DNA of 64,000 bases from Leptodontidium sp. MPI-SDFR-AT-0119. Taxonomy: Eukaryota; Ascomycota; Leotiomycetes; Helotiales; Leptodontidiaceae. The position numbers were made by a program, and so were the translations under genes. The notes beneath the pieces were generated by a model. It was not told the origin of the DNA, did no database searches, and saw nothing but the letters and a program-made list of their open reading frames with translations. The DNA lies in assembly GCA_020726505.1 (NCBI GenBank), contig JAHLEZ010000016.1, positions 1,426,001 to 1,490,000 on the forward strand, read 5' to 3'. Positions 25,692 to 35,699 of the stretch are shown here, piece after piece (positions within the stretch are counted from its first letter, which is position 1; the number at the start of each line of letters is the position of its first letter).

Positions 25692-26635
25692 TTAATTATC
25701 TCTAAGTGGCAAGCCCCGAACTTCCTTAGCTAAAGTAATTAAGGCACTTCTAATTATATCATAAAGCTCGTTAATATAAGCGGCTAAAGCCTCTTCCTCA
25801 GGAGTAAGAGCCGGAGCTCCACTAAAACCAGTAAGTCCACGAGCAGGCTCTAGAGAAAACAGAGTACTAGTAACAGTAGTAAGTTACTCTCTAGCAACCC
25901 GCGCATTAACTTCTAAAGTACTACTAGAGTTCTCTTTATTTAAAAGAAATCAATTAATTTAGCCTTAATTTCATAGGAAATTTAAGATAAAATAATATAT
26001 TAGACTCCTTAATAATAGTACTACCCTTATCTTCTTCCTCCTTGTCACCTCTTCTTAAGCCGGTTACTCTATTAGTAGTAGCAGTAGTAACCTCACCCTA
26101 AAGGGCAGCAAAAACGAGAGCTCTTAAGCGCTCTAATTCCTAAAATAGTTAGTAATTACACATTAAAAAGGAATAACTAGAGGAATTTACCTTCTCACTT
26201 ACGTTGTTTAAGAGCACAGTATAGTAAAGGAGGAAAGGGGCCTAGGTAGTAGGGGGAGTAGCCTTACAAGAATGGCCCGACGAGCAAGCGAAACAACGAA
26301 TACCCCGACTAACTATATTAAAGTACTCGCCGGTGCTTTTAGTTTAAAGGGCGCCATTAATACAACTTAAATAAACAATTAAACGCTTATCTCCCTTGAC
26401 CTAGGGAGCACGAGCACGAACAACTAGAGTAGCCGCAGTAGCTCTCTTTAGAGTAGGAGCAGCCTTTAGAGCCTTCTTAGCCTCCTTCTTCTTCGCCTAT
26501 TATAATTAGTAATACTTAAATCAATACACAGCCTCAGAATCAACGATTAATTCAATAAAAATCAATTTAATAACTTACAATAACAGCCGAATGATTAGCC
26601 TTAACGGCCTAAGCAGAGCGCTTTAATACACTTAT
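25692..26635 (-). pseudogene. antisense accessory ORF of C1a, with intron
   Basis: Reads on minus, opposite to C1a gag-pol and convergent with it. Stop codon at 25692-25694. A probable start region at 26635 shows ATA where ATG is expected. An intron with GTAAGT, TACTAAT and ATAG lies at 26497-26578. After it comes a Lys/Ala-rich basic stretch (AKKKEAKKALKA), then VYLSCINGAL, 17 residues, and RCFACSSGHSC: a cysteine cluster C-x2-C-x5-C with a histidine inside. An acidic region and a C-terminal helix-like tail follow (INELYDIIRSALITLAKEVR). C1b carries the same gene. Few stops compared with pol. Product and function are unknown. Confidence 0.68.
26497..26578 (-). other. candidate spliceosomal intron in C1a antisense ORF
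   Basis: 82 bp on minus: 5' GTAAGT at 26578-26573, branch-like TACTAAT near 26510-26504, 3' ATAG ending at 26497. The same segment in C1b (31340-31422) has decayed borders ATAAGT and ATAA. Confidence 0.65.
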
Positions 26636-26639
26636 AGTA

Positions 26640-26682
26640 TTAATTAATTAATTAATTGTTAATTAGTTAATTAATTAGCAGA
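26640..26682. repeat. TTAATTAA-rich AT tract
   Basis: Alternating ttaattaa words upstream of the antisense ORF. C1b has the same tract at 31220-31275, so it is part of the C1 family. It may lie in the antisense promoter, but that is only a guess. Confidence 0.6.
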
Positions 26683-26875
26683 TCGAAAAGTCAATTTATA
26701 TAATATAAAGTAGTTACAGGATCAAGAATCAAGTGGGGGATGCGCTAGTTCAAATAAAACAATTATTTGCCTAACTTAGTAGTACAAGTATAATTAGTGG
26801 CCTAATAGTTTACTTTTAATGTTGCTTTCGCTTAGCGCAGCCAACCACAAGACTAGTGACTTACTATTGTCACTT

Positions 26876-26887
26876 GGCTAGGGGGTG
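26876..26887 (+). other. polypurine tract of C1a
   Basis: GGCTAGGGGGTG stands directly before the 3' LTR (26888). Equivalent tracts border the 3' LTRs of C1b and C2. Confidence 0.7.
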
Positions 26888-27072
26888 TGTCGTACAGGCA
26901 CAGGCTGATACTTAATTAGATGTGCGCTACGCTAGATATAGTTTCTACTATGTTATACCGCTTTTAGGAGAATAACGTGTTCCCCTAAATTCCTTATATA
27001 TTTTAGATAATAATTAAGCACTTCAATTCTCCCTATGTTGATCGCAAGGCTCTACTCCACTTCTGCACCACA
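26888..27072 (+). repeat. 3' LTR of C1a
   Basis: 185 bp, TGTCGTAC to CACCACA, followed by target copy CGAAG at 27073-27077. Confidence 0.9.
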
Positions 27073-27077
27073 CGAAG

Positions 27078-30003
27078 ACTATATTATACTCCTTGTTTTA
27101 GAGAGTATAACCCACGAGTAGTTCATTATACTTATCTTTAAGTAAAAGGAGCTAGGAGTTGTTTTTAAATTTAATTAAATAATTAAAGAGATCTTAAGTG
27201 ATTCTCTAAAATAGTCTAAGTAATCGTCTCTCGATTAGGCGTTTAAAGATTACTTAAAATACGTAGGTAAAAGCGTAATACTTACACTTAATTCTCCCTA
27301 TTACCTTAGTAATCTTGATATTCCTAGTTAAGCTTGTTAACTTTCTTAAGGCATTTAGCCTTAAGTGTCTAAAGCGTAGATACTAACATATTTCCGTATT
27401 TATTCTTAGTCTCTTATATTCTCGTGATGGTCTATAAGATTTACTAATGCTTTGTTTAAGCGTTAGAAACATTACGGTGCCTATAGTACTAGAAGGGATT
27501 TCACGGGAGTTCGACAAATAATTAAAAAGCTCGTTAAATTTAAATAATACAAGGTTTTACTTACGAATTAACTATTATATAATTAAGTGGTCCCTATAAA
27601 ATCGTTTTCCTCCTTCTAGCGCAAAGTATAGTCTATTTTAGGGTACTAAAGCCCGCTATTGTAAAGGCGAGCTTCGGAGATAATATTAATATAAAATCCT
27701 TTTATAATAGTAACGTCGTAAAGGGTTAAATTAAATAACTTACTATCCGAGTTCTTAAGAGACCCCTTTATAACACGAGTTCCGCGTCCTACAATTAAAA
27801 GCTAAGAGCTTTTATACTTTATAATGTCTTCCGGCCTAAACTTAATAAATAATCTTAGCTCTAAGAGCGAATAATCGTTAATAAGATTAGTTACATTATA
27901 ATTGTTAAAAAGAGTGCTCGACGACAAGGGGTAGGCTAAGTCTTACATAAAATAGACACTAGGTTAGTAATCTTTTACGAGACTTAAAAAGATTACTACT
28001 TGTGTTTACGTATTACTCTTCGCCCCTTTGTCTAAGATATTTCTAGGGAACGTAAACTTACTTTTGCCCTTATTACTAGCGCTTTTAATAGCGTCCTTAG
28101 TAGCTTAAAGTATTAGTTTGTCTAATCTAATCTAGTCTCGTAGTCCCTTTTATTTGCTGCTAGTAAAGCGCTGTCGGATTTGCTTTGCTATGGCGTCGTT
28201 TATTAAAGGATTTAGTTTAATATTCCTATTAAGGTCTTTTGTATAAACCTTCTTATAAATAGCAAGTTAAAGTCGAGTGTAATTTAAAGGGCTTTACTTG
28301 TGGGTCCGATTATTCTAATAAGGGTATAACTTCTTAAAGGATTTCCCTTTTAAAGATTTACGAGCGTTCTTATTAGCTTTTAGAGTCGCTTTATTATTAG
28401 ATAATCGTTTATTAAGAGTAGCGAAGTGTCTATGACCTCGGGTTCTATAGCCTAATAAAAGAGCTTAGTACTAGGGACTTAATTTATTAGCGTAAAAGAA
28501 ACGAGCTAGTTAATTTATAATAAAAGGAGGAGGAAGACTAAGGTCTTATGCTCCTGTATTTTCTCACTCTAGCGCTTTACCCACGAGCGATTAAAGTTTC
28601 CGACCGTAATTAAGAAGTTAATTATATTAATTATTCCTTTTACGTCGAACACCTTATATAGCTAAGCTTTCCGAATCAGCTCCTAGTAAGACATAATTTA
28701 TATACGAGGGTTGCTTTTTCCCTTGGTTTTAAGGGATTCCCGTTAGTCGTTTTAAGTCTTAGTTTAAATCGACGCTTCCGTTTAGTAGAGCACTTCCTTA
28801 AAGGAACAAAGGATCGCCTAGACATTTATACGCTTTTCTTGTACTACTCGAGCTATCATAATACTAAAGAATTACTTGGCTATACTTCTCTCGATTTAGT
28901 CGTAGAGTTTAAGGTACTTAGACGCTCGAGACTACTAAATTACACTTTATAAGGCGTGCTCTTTAGTCTTAGCTTCCGCTTACTCTTAGACTAACTCAGG
29001 GGTTATAAGGTTAGGCCTTAATAGTAACGCTAGGAGCGGTTTAAACATTTTAAAGTTACCCTTTACGTTAGGGGTTAAAGGCGTAAAAGTTTAATTACCT
29101 CTGCCCTCGGGGTTTAAGCTAATAATAGCTACACTGCCTACTATAGTGCTCGAGGATCCAGGAGCTCTCCTAGCGTTTCCCAGAATTACTACTTAATTAT
29201 TAATTGCCTAGTTCTTAAGCTGTTCTCTATAAGTATGTATAAAGAGTTAGTAGTCTATATTATTTTTAGTATTAGCTTCCTTAGCGAGCTCTTTAGTAGT
29301 TAGACGAATAGTATTAAAGATTTCGGATAAAAATGTAATATCTTTTTTATTAAGGTTAACGAATAGCTAAAGTCCGAGTATATTTATTATAAGCGTAAAG
29401 TGTACAAGTTATACTAGCTAATATTCTAGTTTAATATATAAGATCTTAGACAATAAGAGCTTAGTAGGTTCGTTAATACTTGTGGAAGACATATCGAATA
29501 ATTAATGTGTAATTATAGAATTAAAGGTAAAAGTTAAATAATCGTAGACCTATTAACTAAAAGTTCTTTTACGAATGCGCCGCCGTGTAGCTTAAATAAG
29601 ACAGGTGTAGCTCTTAACTGTCGTGTAAAAGAAGAGTAGAGGTTTAAGGGTTTAAAAGATTTTACGATTAGATAAGGTTCTAAAAAGTGTGTTTAAAGAT
29701 TAATTGAATTAAGCGTTATCCTCTTAAAGAGAGGAGCTAAAGACTAGGTTTATATACCTGGAATGCTTACGCAAGCATGTACCAGACCAAAGAACTGCGC
29801 TAGTGCGCCACAGTTTATAAAGAGTATGGAGTATTTTGAGGGTCGAAAAGGTATAGTATAAAAGAGAAAAGTTCCTCTCGAGCTAATCGATAAATTTCGA
29901 GAGCGAATAATATAAGGTTACAACGTAATATATAAGAGTAATTCAAGTAAAGAATAAGCTCTTGATCTGTTGATTTAAGGTAAAATAAGAGGAGGTGCTG
30001 TCG
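27078..30003 (-). mobile_element. copia element C4, right part (integrase start, protease, gag)
   Basis: Continues C4 from 4777. On minus, integrase N-terminus with FRHLRLNALRKLTSL and KCKYYAFTYVF (decayed zinc-binding H-x-H/C-x2-C module) lies at 27.4-27.1 kb. Protease, with STLFNNYNVTNLI and LIVGRGTRVIKGSL, lies near 27.93-27.75 kb. Gag and leader occupy about 28.1-30.0 kb. All frames have stops. The 5' LTR and primer-binding site follow at the right. Confidence 0.75.
29715..29905. repeat. chain of hairpins in C4 leader
   Basis: Successive stem-loops: CCTCT/AGAGG at 29720-29734, CTGG-ATGCTT/AAGCAT-CCAG at 29758-29785, AACTG-GCGC/GCGC-CAGTT at 29793-29815, and CTCTCGA/TCGAGAG at 29875-29903. 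A TTTATATACC word lies beside the second. The architecture resembles 38226-38387 and 49160-49385. It may be a solo LTR, but I find no clean borders. Confidence 0.45.
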
Positions 30004-30016
30004 GGGGCTTATAACC
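30004..30016 (-). other. primer-binding site of C4
   Basis: Read on minus GGTTATAAGCCCC, directly after an LTR ending CTACTTTACA. One base longer at the 5' side than in C1 and C2. Confidence 0.6.
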
Positions 30017-30412
30017 TGTAAAGTAGAGAATACTTGGTATATATGATTTTTATTAAGAGGAGATTTCTAGGTTTATATAACTACTTCCGAGCTCTCGTAT
30101 TCGTTCTCGTATTCGCTCTTTAATAAAGAAACTAGTTATAGGTATAGGAATGTAGTATTTCCGTTTGCGTAATATTAAGGAATGTATTTCCGTTTGCGTA
30201 ATATTAAGGAATGTATTTCCGTTTACATAATATTAAGGAATGTATTATTTCCGTTTGTGTAATATTAAGGAATATATTTCCGTTTGTATAATATTAAAGA
30301 ATGTATTATTTCCGTTTGCGTAATATTAAGGAATTTATATTTTATATTCTTATAACCTTAACTTTTATTAAACTATTATTCCGAGAATAGCTCTAGTTAA
30401 CAGGACCTCACA
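30017..30412 (-). repeat. 5' LTR of C4, outer border uncertain
   Basis: The inner border (TGTAAAG in plus, next to the primer-binding site) is clear. The outer border at CTCACA (30412) is a guess, since the partner LTR lies outside the window. It contains the tandem repeat at 30147-30333. Confidence 0.45.
30147..30333. repeat. six tandem units of about 28-33 bp
   Basis: The unit is ggaatgta(tt)atttccgtttgcg(...)taatattaa with small length and transition differences. Units alternate with and without a 3-4 base insertion. It lies within the presumed C4 LTR. Confidence 0.85.
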
Positions 30413-30826
30413 GCATGCCATCCTATACTTAGCTACTGCTAGCCTAATAGTGCTTGAGTTAATTAGACTCTTTTGTTTATCCCTGAAAAGCTTAGCTGTT
30501 TTAAAGACCCTTTACTAGCTTTAATAATAAGAGGTAACTTACTTATTAAAAGAGAAGGGCCATTTTTATTATATTAAGAACTAAGAACTTATTGTAGCCT
30601 CCCAGCCCTACTCGACACATTACGACCGTTAGTTTGCCTATTCTTCCCGGCTTTCTATTATAAACTTTCGAAGTTAGCGGATTTAGCCTTTACCTTATTT
30701 AATTAACTAATTAGTAAGAGACTGGCGGAATAATATTACCTATCTTTAGTAGTATGACTTACGTAGGTATAATAAGAGCTTATTTATAGAGGGACTCGAA
30801 AGCTACTCAGGGACCTATTACTAAGG
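30413..30826. other. AT-rich spacer without gene
   Basis: Flank of C4 and target region of C1b. I see no coding sequence or clear repeat. It ends with the C1b target GAAGA (27-31 of this decade: 30827-30831). Confidence 0.5.
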
Positions 30827-30831
30827 GAAGA

Positions 30832-31016
30832 TGTGGTGCAGAAGTGGAGTAGAGCCTTGCGATTAACGTAGGGAGAATTAAAGTGATTAATTATTATTTA
30901 GAATATATAAGGAAATTAGGGGAACACGTTATTCCTTTAAAAGCGGTATACGCTAGCAGAATCCAAAACTAGTATAGCGCACAACTAACCGAGTATCATC
31001 CCGTGCCTGTACGACA
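30832..31016 (-). repeat. 3' LTR of C1b
   Basis: 185 bp. The internal side has the purine tract (acacccctt in plus). Outer side GAAGA. Confidence 0.9.
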
Positions 31017-31276
31017 CACCCCTTAACTAAGTAATAATAGTGAGCCACTAGTATTATAGTTAGTTGCGCTAAGCGAGAGTAAACGTTAAACTAGGCCACT
31101 AATTATACTTGTACTACTAAGTTAAGCAAATAACCGTTTTATTTAAAGTGGCGTATCCCTTACTTAATTCTTAATCTTATAACCACTTTATATTATATAA
31201 ATCGACTTTTCGATTTACTAATTAATCAACTAATCAACAATTAATCAATTAATTAATAAATTAATTAATTAATACT

Positions 31277-32223
31277 ATAAGTGTATTAAAGCGCTTTACC
31301 TAGGCCGTTAAGGCTAATCGTTCGACTACTATTATAAGTTATTTAATTGATTTTTATTAAGTTAATCGTTAATTTTAAGGTTATGTGTTAATTTAAGTAT
31401 TACTAATTATAATAAGTAAAGAAGAAAAAGGAGGCTAAGAGGGCTCTAAAGGCTACTCTAGCTCTAAAGAGAGCTACTACGGCTACTCCGGTTACTCGTG
31501 CTCGTGCTCCCTAAGTCAAGGGAAATAAGCGGTTAGTTATTTGTTTAAGTTATATTAATAACGCCCTCTAAACTAAAAGCACCGGCGAGTGTTTTAATAT
31601 TATTAGCCAGGGTACTCGTTATTTCGCCTACTCGTTAGGCCACTCTTATAAAGTTACTCCCGCTGCTACCTAAGCTCTTTTCTTAGCCTACCGCGCTACG
31701 CTCTTAAACGACGTAAGTGAGAAGGTAAATTCCCTTAGTTATTCCTTTTTAGCGCGTAATTACTAATTATCTTAGGAATTAGAGCGCCTAAGAGCTCTTG
31801 TTTTTATTACCCTTTAAGGTAAGGTTATTACTACTACTACTAGTGGAATAACTAGCTCTAGAGGAGGTGACAAGGAAGAGGAAAATAAGGGTAGTACTAC
31901 TATTAAGGAGTCTAATATATTATTTTAATCTAAATTTCCGTAAAATTAAGGCTAATTCGGTTAATTACTTTTTAAAAGAAGAGAACTTCTTCGACATTTT
32001 AGAGGTTTACGCGCGGGTTACTAGAGAGAAACTTATTACTACTACTAGTACTCTATTCTCTCCAGAGCCTGCTCGTGGAGCTACTATTATTAGTGGAGCT
32101 CCGGCTCTTACTCTTAAAGAAGAGGCTTCGGCCGCTCGTATTAACGAGCTTTATAATGTGATTAAAAGTGCCTTGGCTATTTTAGCTAAGGAAGTTCGGG
32201 GCTTATTACTTAGAGATAATTAG
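31277..32223 (+). pseudogene. antisense accessory ORF of C1b
   Basis: Plus-strand counterpart of the antisense ORF of C1a. It shows ICLSYINNAL near 31540-31570, GECFNI near 31585, and RYFAYSLGHSY at 31618-31650. The tyrosines stand where C1a has cysteines, so RIP has removed the cysteine cluster here. The C-terminal part, including LTLKEEASAARINELY and ending LLLRDN, is open to the TAG at 32221-32223. A second intron between about 31908 and 31985 is possible because the frame changes there in both C1 copies, but its borders are weak. Function unknown. Confidence 0.65.
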
Positions 32224-32329
32224 GCTACTCTCTTTTTTTATAAGGCGAGGCTTAGGAACCTCTAAATAATTAAGTGTCCCTTTGTAAATTACTTGTTCGC
32301 GTTACGTTACTTTTGCCTCGAAATTGAAT

Positions 32330-34960
32330 AATTGTTAAGAGTAATTGAATCTTTTAAATACCGTGAATTTCAACCCCGAGCTTAGTTGCTCTCTAAGTAA
32401 ATAAAATAACAAGGGAATTTATAAAAGAATAATAAATATATAAGAAAATATATTATATATTAATAAGGTAAGCTTATAGTTAGCCTACCTTAATAATAAA
32501 GGGAAGGTAAAGAACGTGTATAAAAGCTTACTTTAAAGCGAAGCTTCTAAAGTGAGTTACTTTAATTAAGCACGAATATCTACTAAATTAATAAAAGTAA
32601 TAAAATTCTCAAATTTTTGCCGAGAGAGGTTCTTTATAAGTCTATTAGTGGGCATATAACCCGTGGGCAAATATTCGACTAAAAAAGTGCCCTTTTAAAA
32701 CTCCTGGCGTAACTGTATATTTTAAATATTAACGTAACGTAGCTTAGTAAAAATACGCTGATTTTCCTTAACGATTAACTGAATCGTTTATTAATTGTCG
32801 CAAAAAATCCTTTAAATTTCCCTTAACTGAAGGCGTAGCCTTTAAAAGAAACGTTATAAAGCTATAATCTCCTTAGCCGTACGCTTAACCCCTAAAAGCT
32901 TAGCCTAAGTAGTCGAAGTAGTGACTGTATGTCGTGCAATACGTACCGAAAGGATTAATTTGTCTTTGCTTTTGGCTATTTAGGCACGAGTCACTCCACG
33001 GACAACCCACAGCGTTTTGTAATAAAGGGGTTACCTAAATAAGGTGCCCTTGTTTATTTATTTAAAACACTAGAATAAAACGGCACTACTCAAAGCGACG
33101 CGGACACGTAGAGGAATGTATTTAAAGGTCAATTAGCTGTTACTTTAGCCTATGTGCTACTATATAGTATACTTACCTTTCTTTTATATATTAAACTTTT
33201 ATTAATCTAGGGGATGCATCTTAAAGCTCTATTACAACTAAGGGGTATATCGTGTAATATAGGTATGCGCACGTGCCTAGCCTACGTAAGCAGGCCAGTT
33301 AGTTATAGGGGCAGTTGCAAACAGGAGCTCCCTCCTAGAAATCAGACACTATTTTGCCACCACGTTGCAGCCACTGGAAGAGCCATGCCGGCCGTCGATC
33401 GAGAGAGACCTTTTGCACGACACTGTATCCCATAAGGCCGCTCTCCACAAAATCAGACCTCTAAAAAGTATTATAATATACTTATTAGAAAAACGCCTAG
33501 TATTGAGATCGTCTATAAAAGAAGCATCTGAAGTTATAATAAGCTGGGAGTCGCGTAGTTTGTAGTTGTAAGTAATCGCCAAAAATCGGGTTCCAAAGAG
33601 ACAACAAATAGTTTAATTAACTGCCGTAAAGTGTTTTAAAAAGGGGTTAGTTAAGAAATAAGAAAGTCTTAAAGTTATAATCGTAACGTCTGTGCGTAAT
33701 ATAATTACCGTGTAAAGTATTAAGCTAACCTTCTCTTAATATTCCTTGATTTAAGCTAGGGTTGCTTGCTCTTAATTCTTTAATAGCTTAACTTAAAGTA
33801 ATAGGATACTTAAATAATTTCCATCTATTAAGTTAAATTATAAAGTAACCTTTTAAATATAAGTATTATATACTAGAGAAATAGTTTTTACTTGACGATC
33901 TCTAATAACACGAACACCTAAAAACCATTCTGGTAGTCCTCTTTTAATAAGCTTATATGCCGTATTTAAGCCGTTAATAAAAGGTTAAGCGTCTTTAAGG
34001 GCTAAAGTGTGGTATAATACTTAAATATCGTTAATATAAAAAATAACAAAGACAGAACGTTACTTGTTTATAAAGATATAAGGCTCTTCCTTGTAAGGGA
34101 TTAACCTTAACTTTAATAAGGTTCTAGTAAAGTCTTTATATTATAGTGCTAGCGAGTCTCTGAGTTTATAAAGTGTATAATTGACTTCTATTATTATACC
34201 GTCTTGTTTGAATCTGTTTAGTAAGTAATAGCGTACGCGAGCACTCGATTCGCTTCGTTTAGTGTTAATAAAGGCGTTAATAATATTAAATTAGATTATT
34301 TTTAAATTAAATTAAGCTACTATTACTATGGCGGTCCTAAAAGAGCAAGCAGCTAAGGTGGCCGTATATGTTAAGAGAATTAACGTTTCGGGTTGTAAGT
34401 CCCTTTTAATAATAACTCGTGAGCGACACTTAGATAAATACCTTAAAGAATCGACTTTAGCGTGGAAAACCTATTTTAATAGTATTAGTTACTTAGTAAC
34501 GAAGCTCTGTTTGACGACTCTTCAGCAATTGCGCGACTTTAAGTTAGTGATTTCCTTGATTACGTCGGCTCGGAAGTGCTCTCTTAATAAGTAGTCCTTG
34601 AGGTCTCTTTAATTTAATAGGTCCTTTAGTAATTAAGATTAGTGTATTCGTAAGAGATTAACTAGTTATTAAATTTCAACATTTTTAAGAATAGACGCTA
34701 AGATAATAACGTAGACTACGCTTAAGTCTTTCCCGTCTCTTTATATTAGTTCCTAACTAGGCTAAAAAGTGCCTAGAAAATCCTTTAAATACTCACAATT
34801 ACTCGACGGGTTTAATAATTCCGTAATTAGCTCTCTAATAGTTACTATATAAACGCTTCGATTCGGTTTCGTTATCTTACTATTAACTCGAGTCTTTTAA
34901 CCTTCGCTAATTACTTAATCTTTTACTTTCTTCTTTTATAGAGGTTTAAGTAAGTTATTA
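32330..34960 (-). pseudogene. C1b reverse transcriptase and RNase H, split by solo LTR
   Basis: On minus: reverse transcriptase near 34.9-33.9 kb, RNase H with YNYKLRDSQLIITSDASFIDD at 33570-33480, then FRGLILWRAALWDTV, which breaks at 33423 where a solo LTR is inserted. It resumes at 32929 and runs to about 32.33 kb. The short plus and minus reading frames across 33214-33582 are by-products of this insertion. Confidence 0.75.
32930..33422. repeat. solo LTR, 493 bp, in C1b RNase H
   Basis: TGTCGTGCAA at the left, TTGCACGACA at the right, and the 5-bp duplication CTGTA on both sides (32925-32929, 33423-33427). Its ends resemble those of the C2 LTR but it is longer and otherwise different. No internal element, so a recombined LTR. 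Confidence 0.85.
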
Positions 34961-35699
34961 TTAATTAGGGCCAAAAGTAGTAAATATTACTTTATACTTA
35001 ATTCTTCCCTTAAGTCTAATAAGTTAAAATACTCCTTATACTTTATTACTTAAGGCGGAGCTTCCGATTACTTAGGGCCGGCACCTTAAGTAAGTGCTCC
35101 TTAACGTTTAAGACCGCGCTCTCGGTCGTGTGGCCTTTAAGAGTATATAATAACTTGTAGTATTAATTAGCGCTTAGCTCCTATATCTCTCTTAAAGTTT
35201 AATATGTCACGTAAGACATTTCTCTTAGTTATATTCTAAGACACTAAGTATCTTGATTTATCGACTTGTTTTGAGACTTAATTAGGGTACTCGTGAATAA
35301 GAAGTCTAATACTTTTCCTTAGTTAATTTACTCCTAAGTTTTTATTAACGAGTTTTATTAATCTTAATTCTGAAGATAACGTAAGTTGTTTTACCTCTAT
35401 TACTAAAGGCTCTACCCCTATAGCGGAAGGCTTAGTCGAGGGCTGTGGCACCCCTAATGTTATAGGCTCTGTAATTTCTAAAGAACTCATTGCTTAGCTT
35501 AGTTGTTCCTCTTTTAAAGTGGTACTTATTATTAATTCTAGTATATTAAGTGCGCTCAGTCGATTAATTATATTAGTTCCAGCGTCCTAGGGTCCCTCCT
35601 CTTCTTTTAGCATTTTAGTAAGGTCTCTTAATATTAAGCGCGGTTGGCCGACCGCTTTCTCCACGTTTAGAGAGCCCGAATAAAAGAGGGATTCGTTAA

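Larger units (their letters stand above)
4783..27072 (+). mobile_element. copia element C1a, complete with both LTRs, split by C2
   Basis: Two 185-bp LTRs (4783-4967 and 26888-27072) begin TGTCGTAC and end in CACA or its decayed form. They are flanked by the 5-bp duplication CGAAG at 4778-4782 and 27073-27077. The order is LTR, primer-binding site, gag, protease, integrase, reverse transcriptase, RNase H, an antisense ORF, polypurine tract, LTR, which is the copia order. Removing C2 (9711-24375) and one AGGAG leaves about 7.6 kb. The closest relative in the window is C1b at 30832-39186 in the opposite orientation. All pol frames are broken by stops. Confidence 0.92.

Noticed and set aside
33214..33435. 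Overlapping open frames on both strands
   Set aside because: They span a solo LTR inserted in decayed RNase H; the minus reading is partly real RNase H and the rest is by-product.
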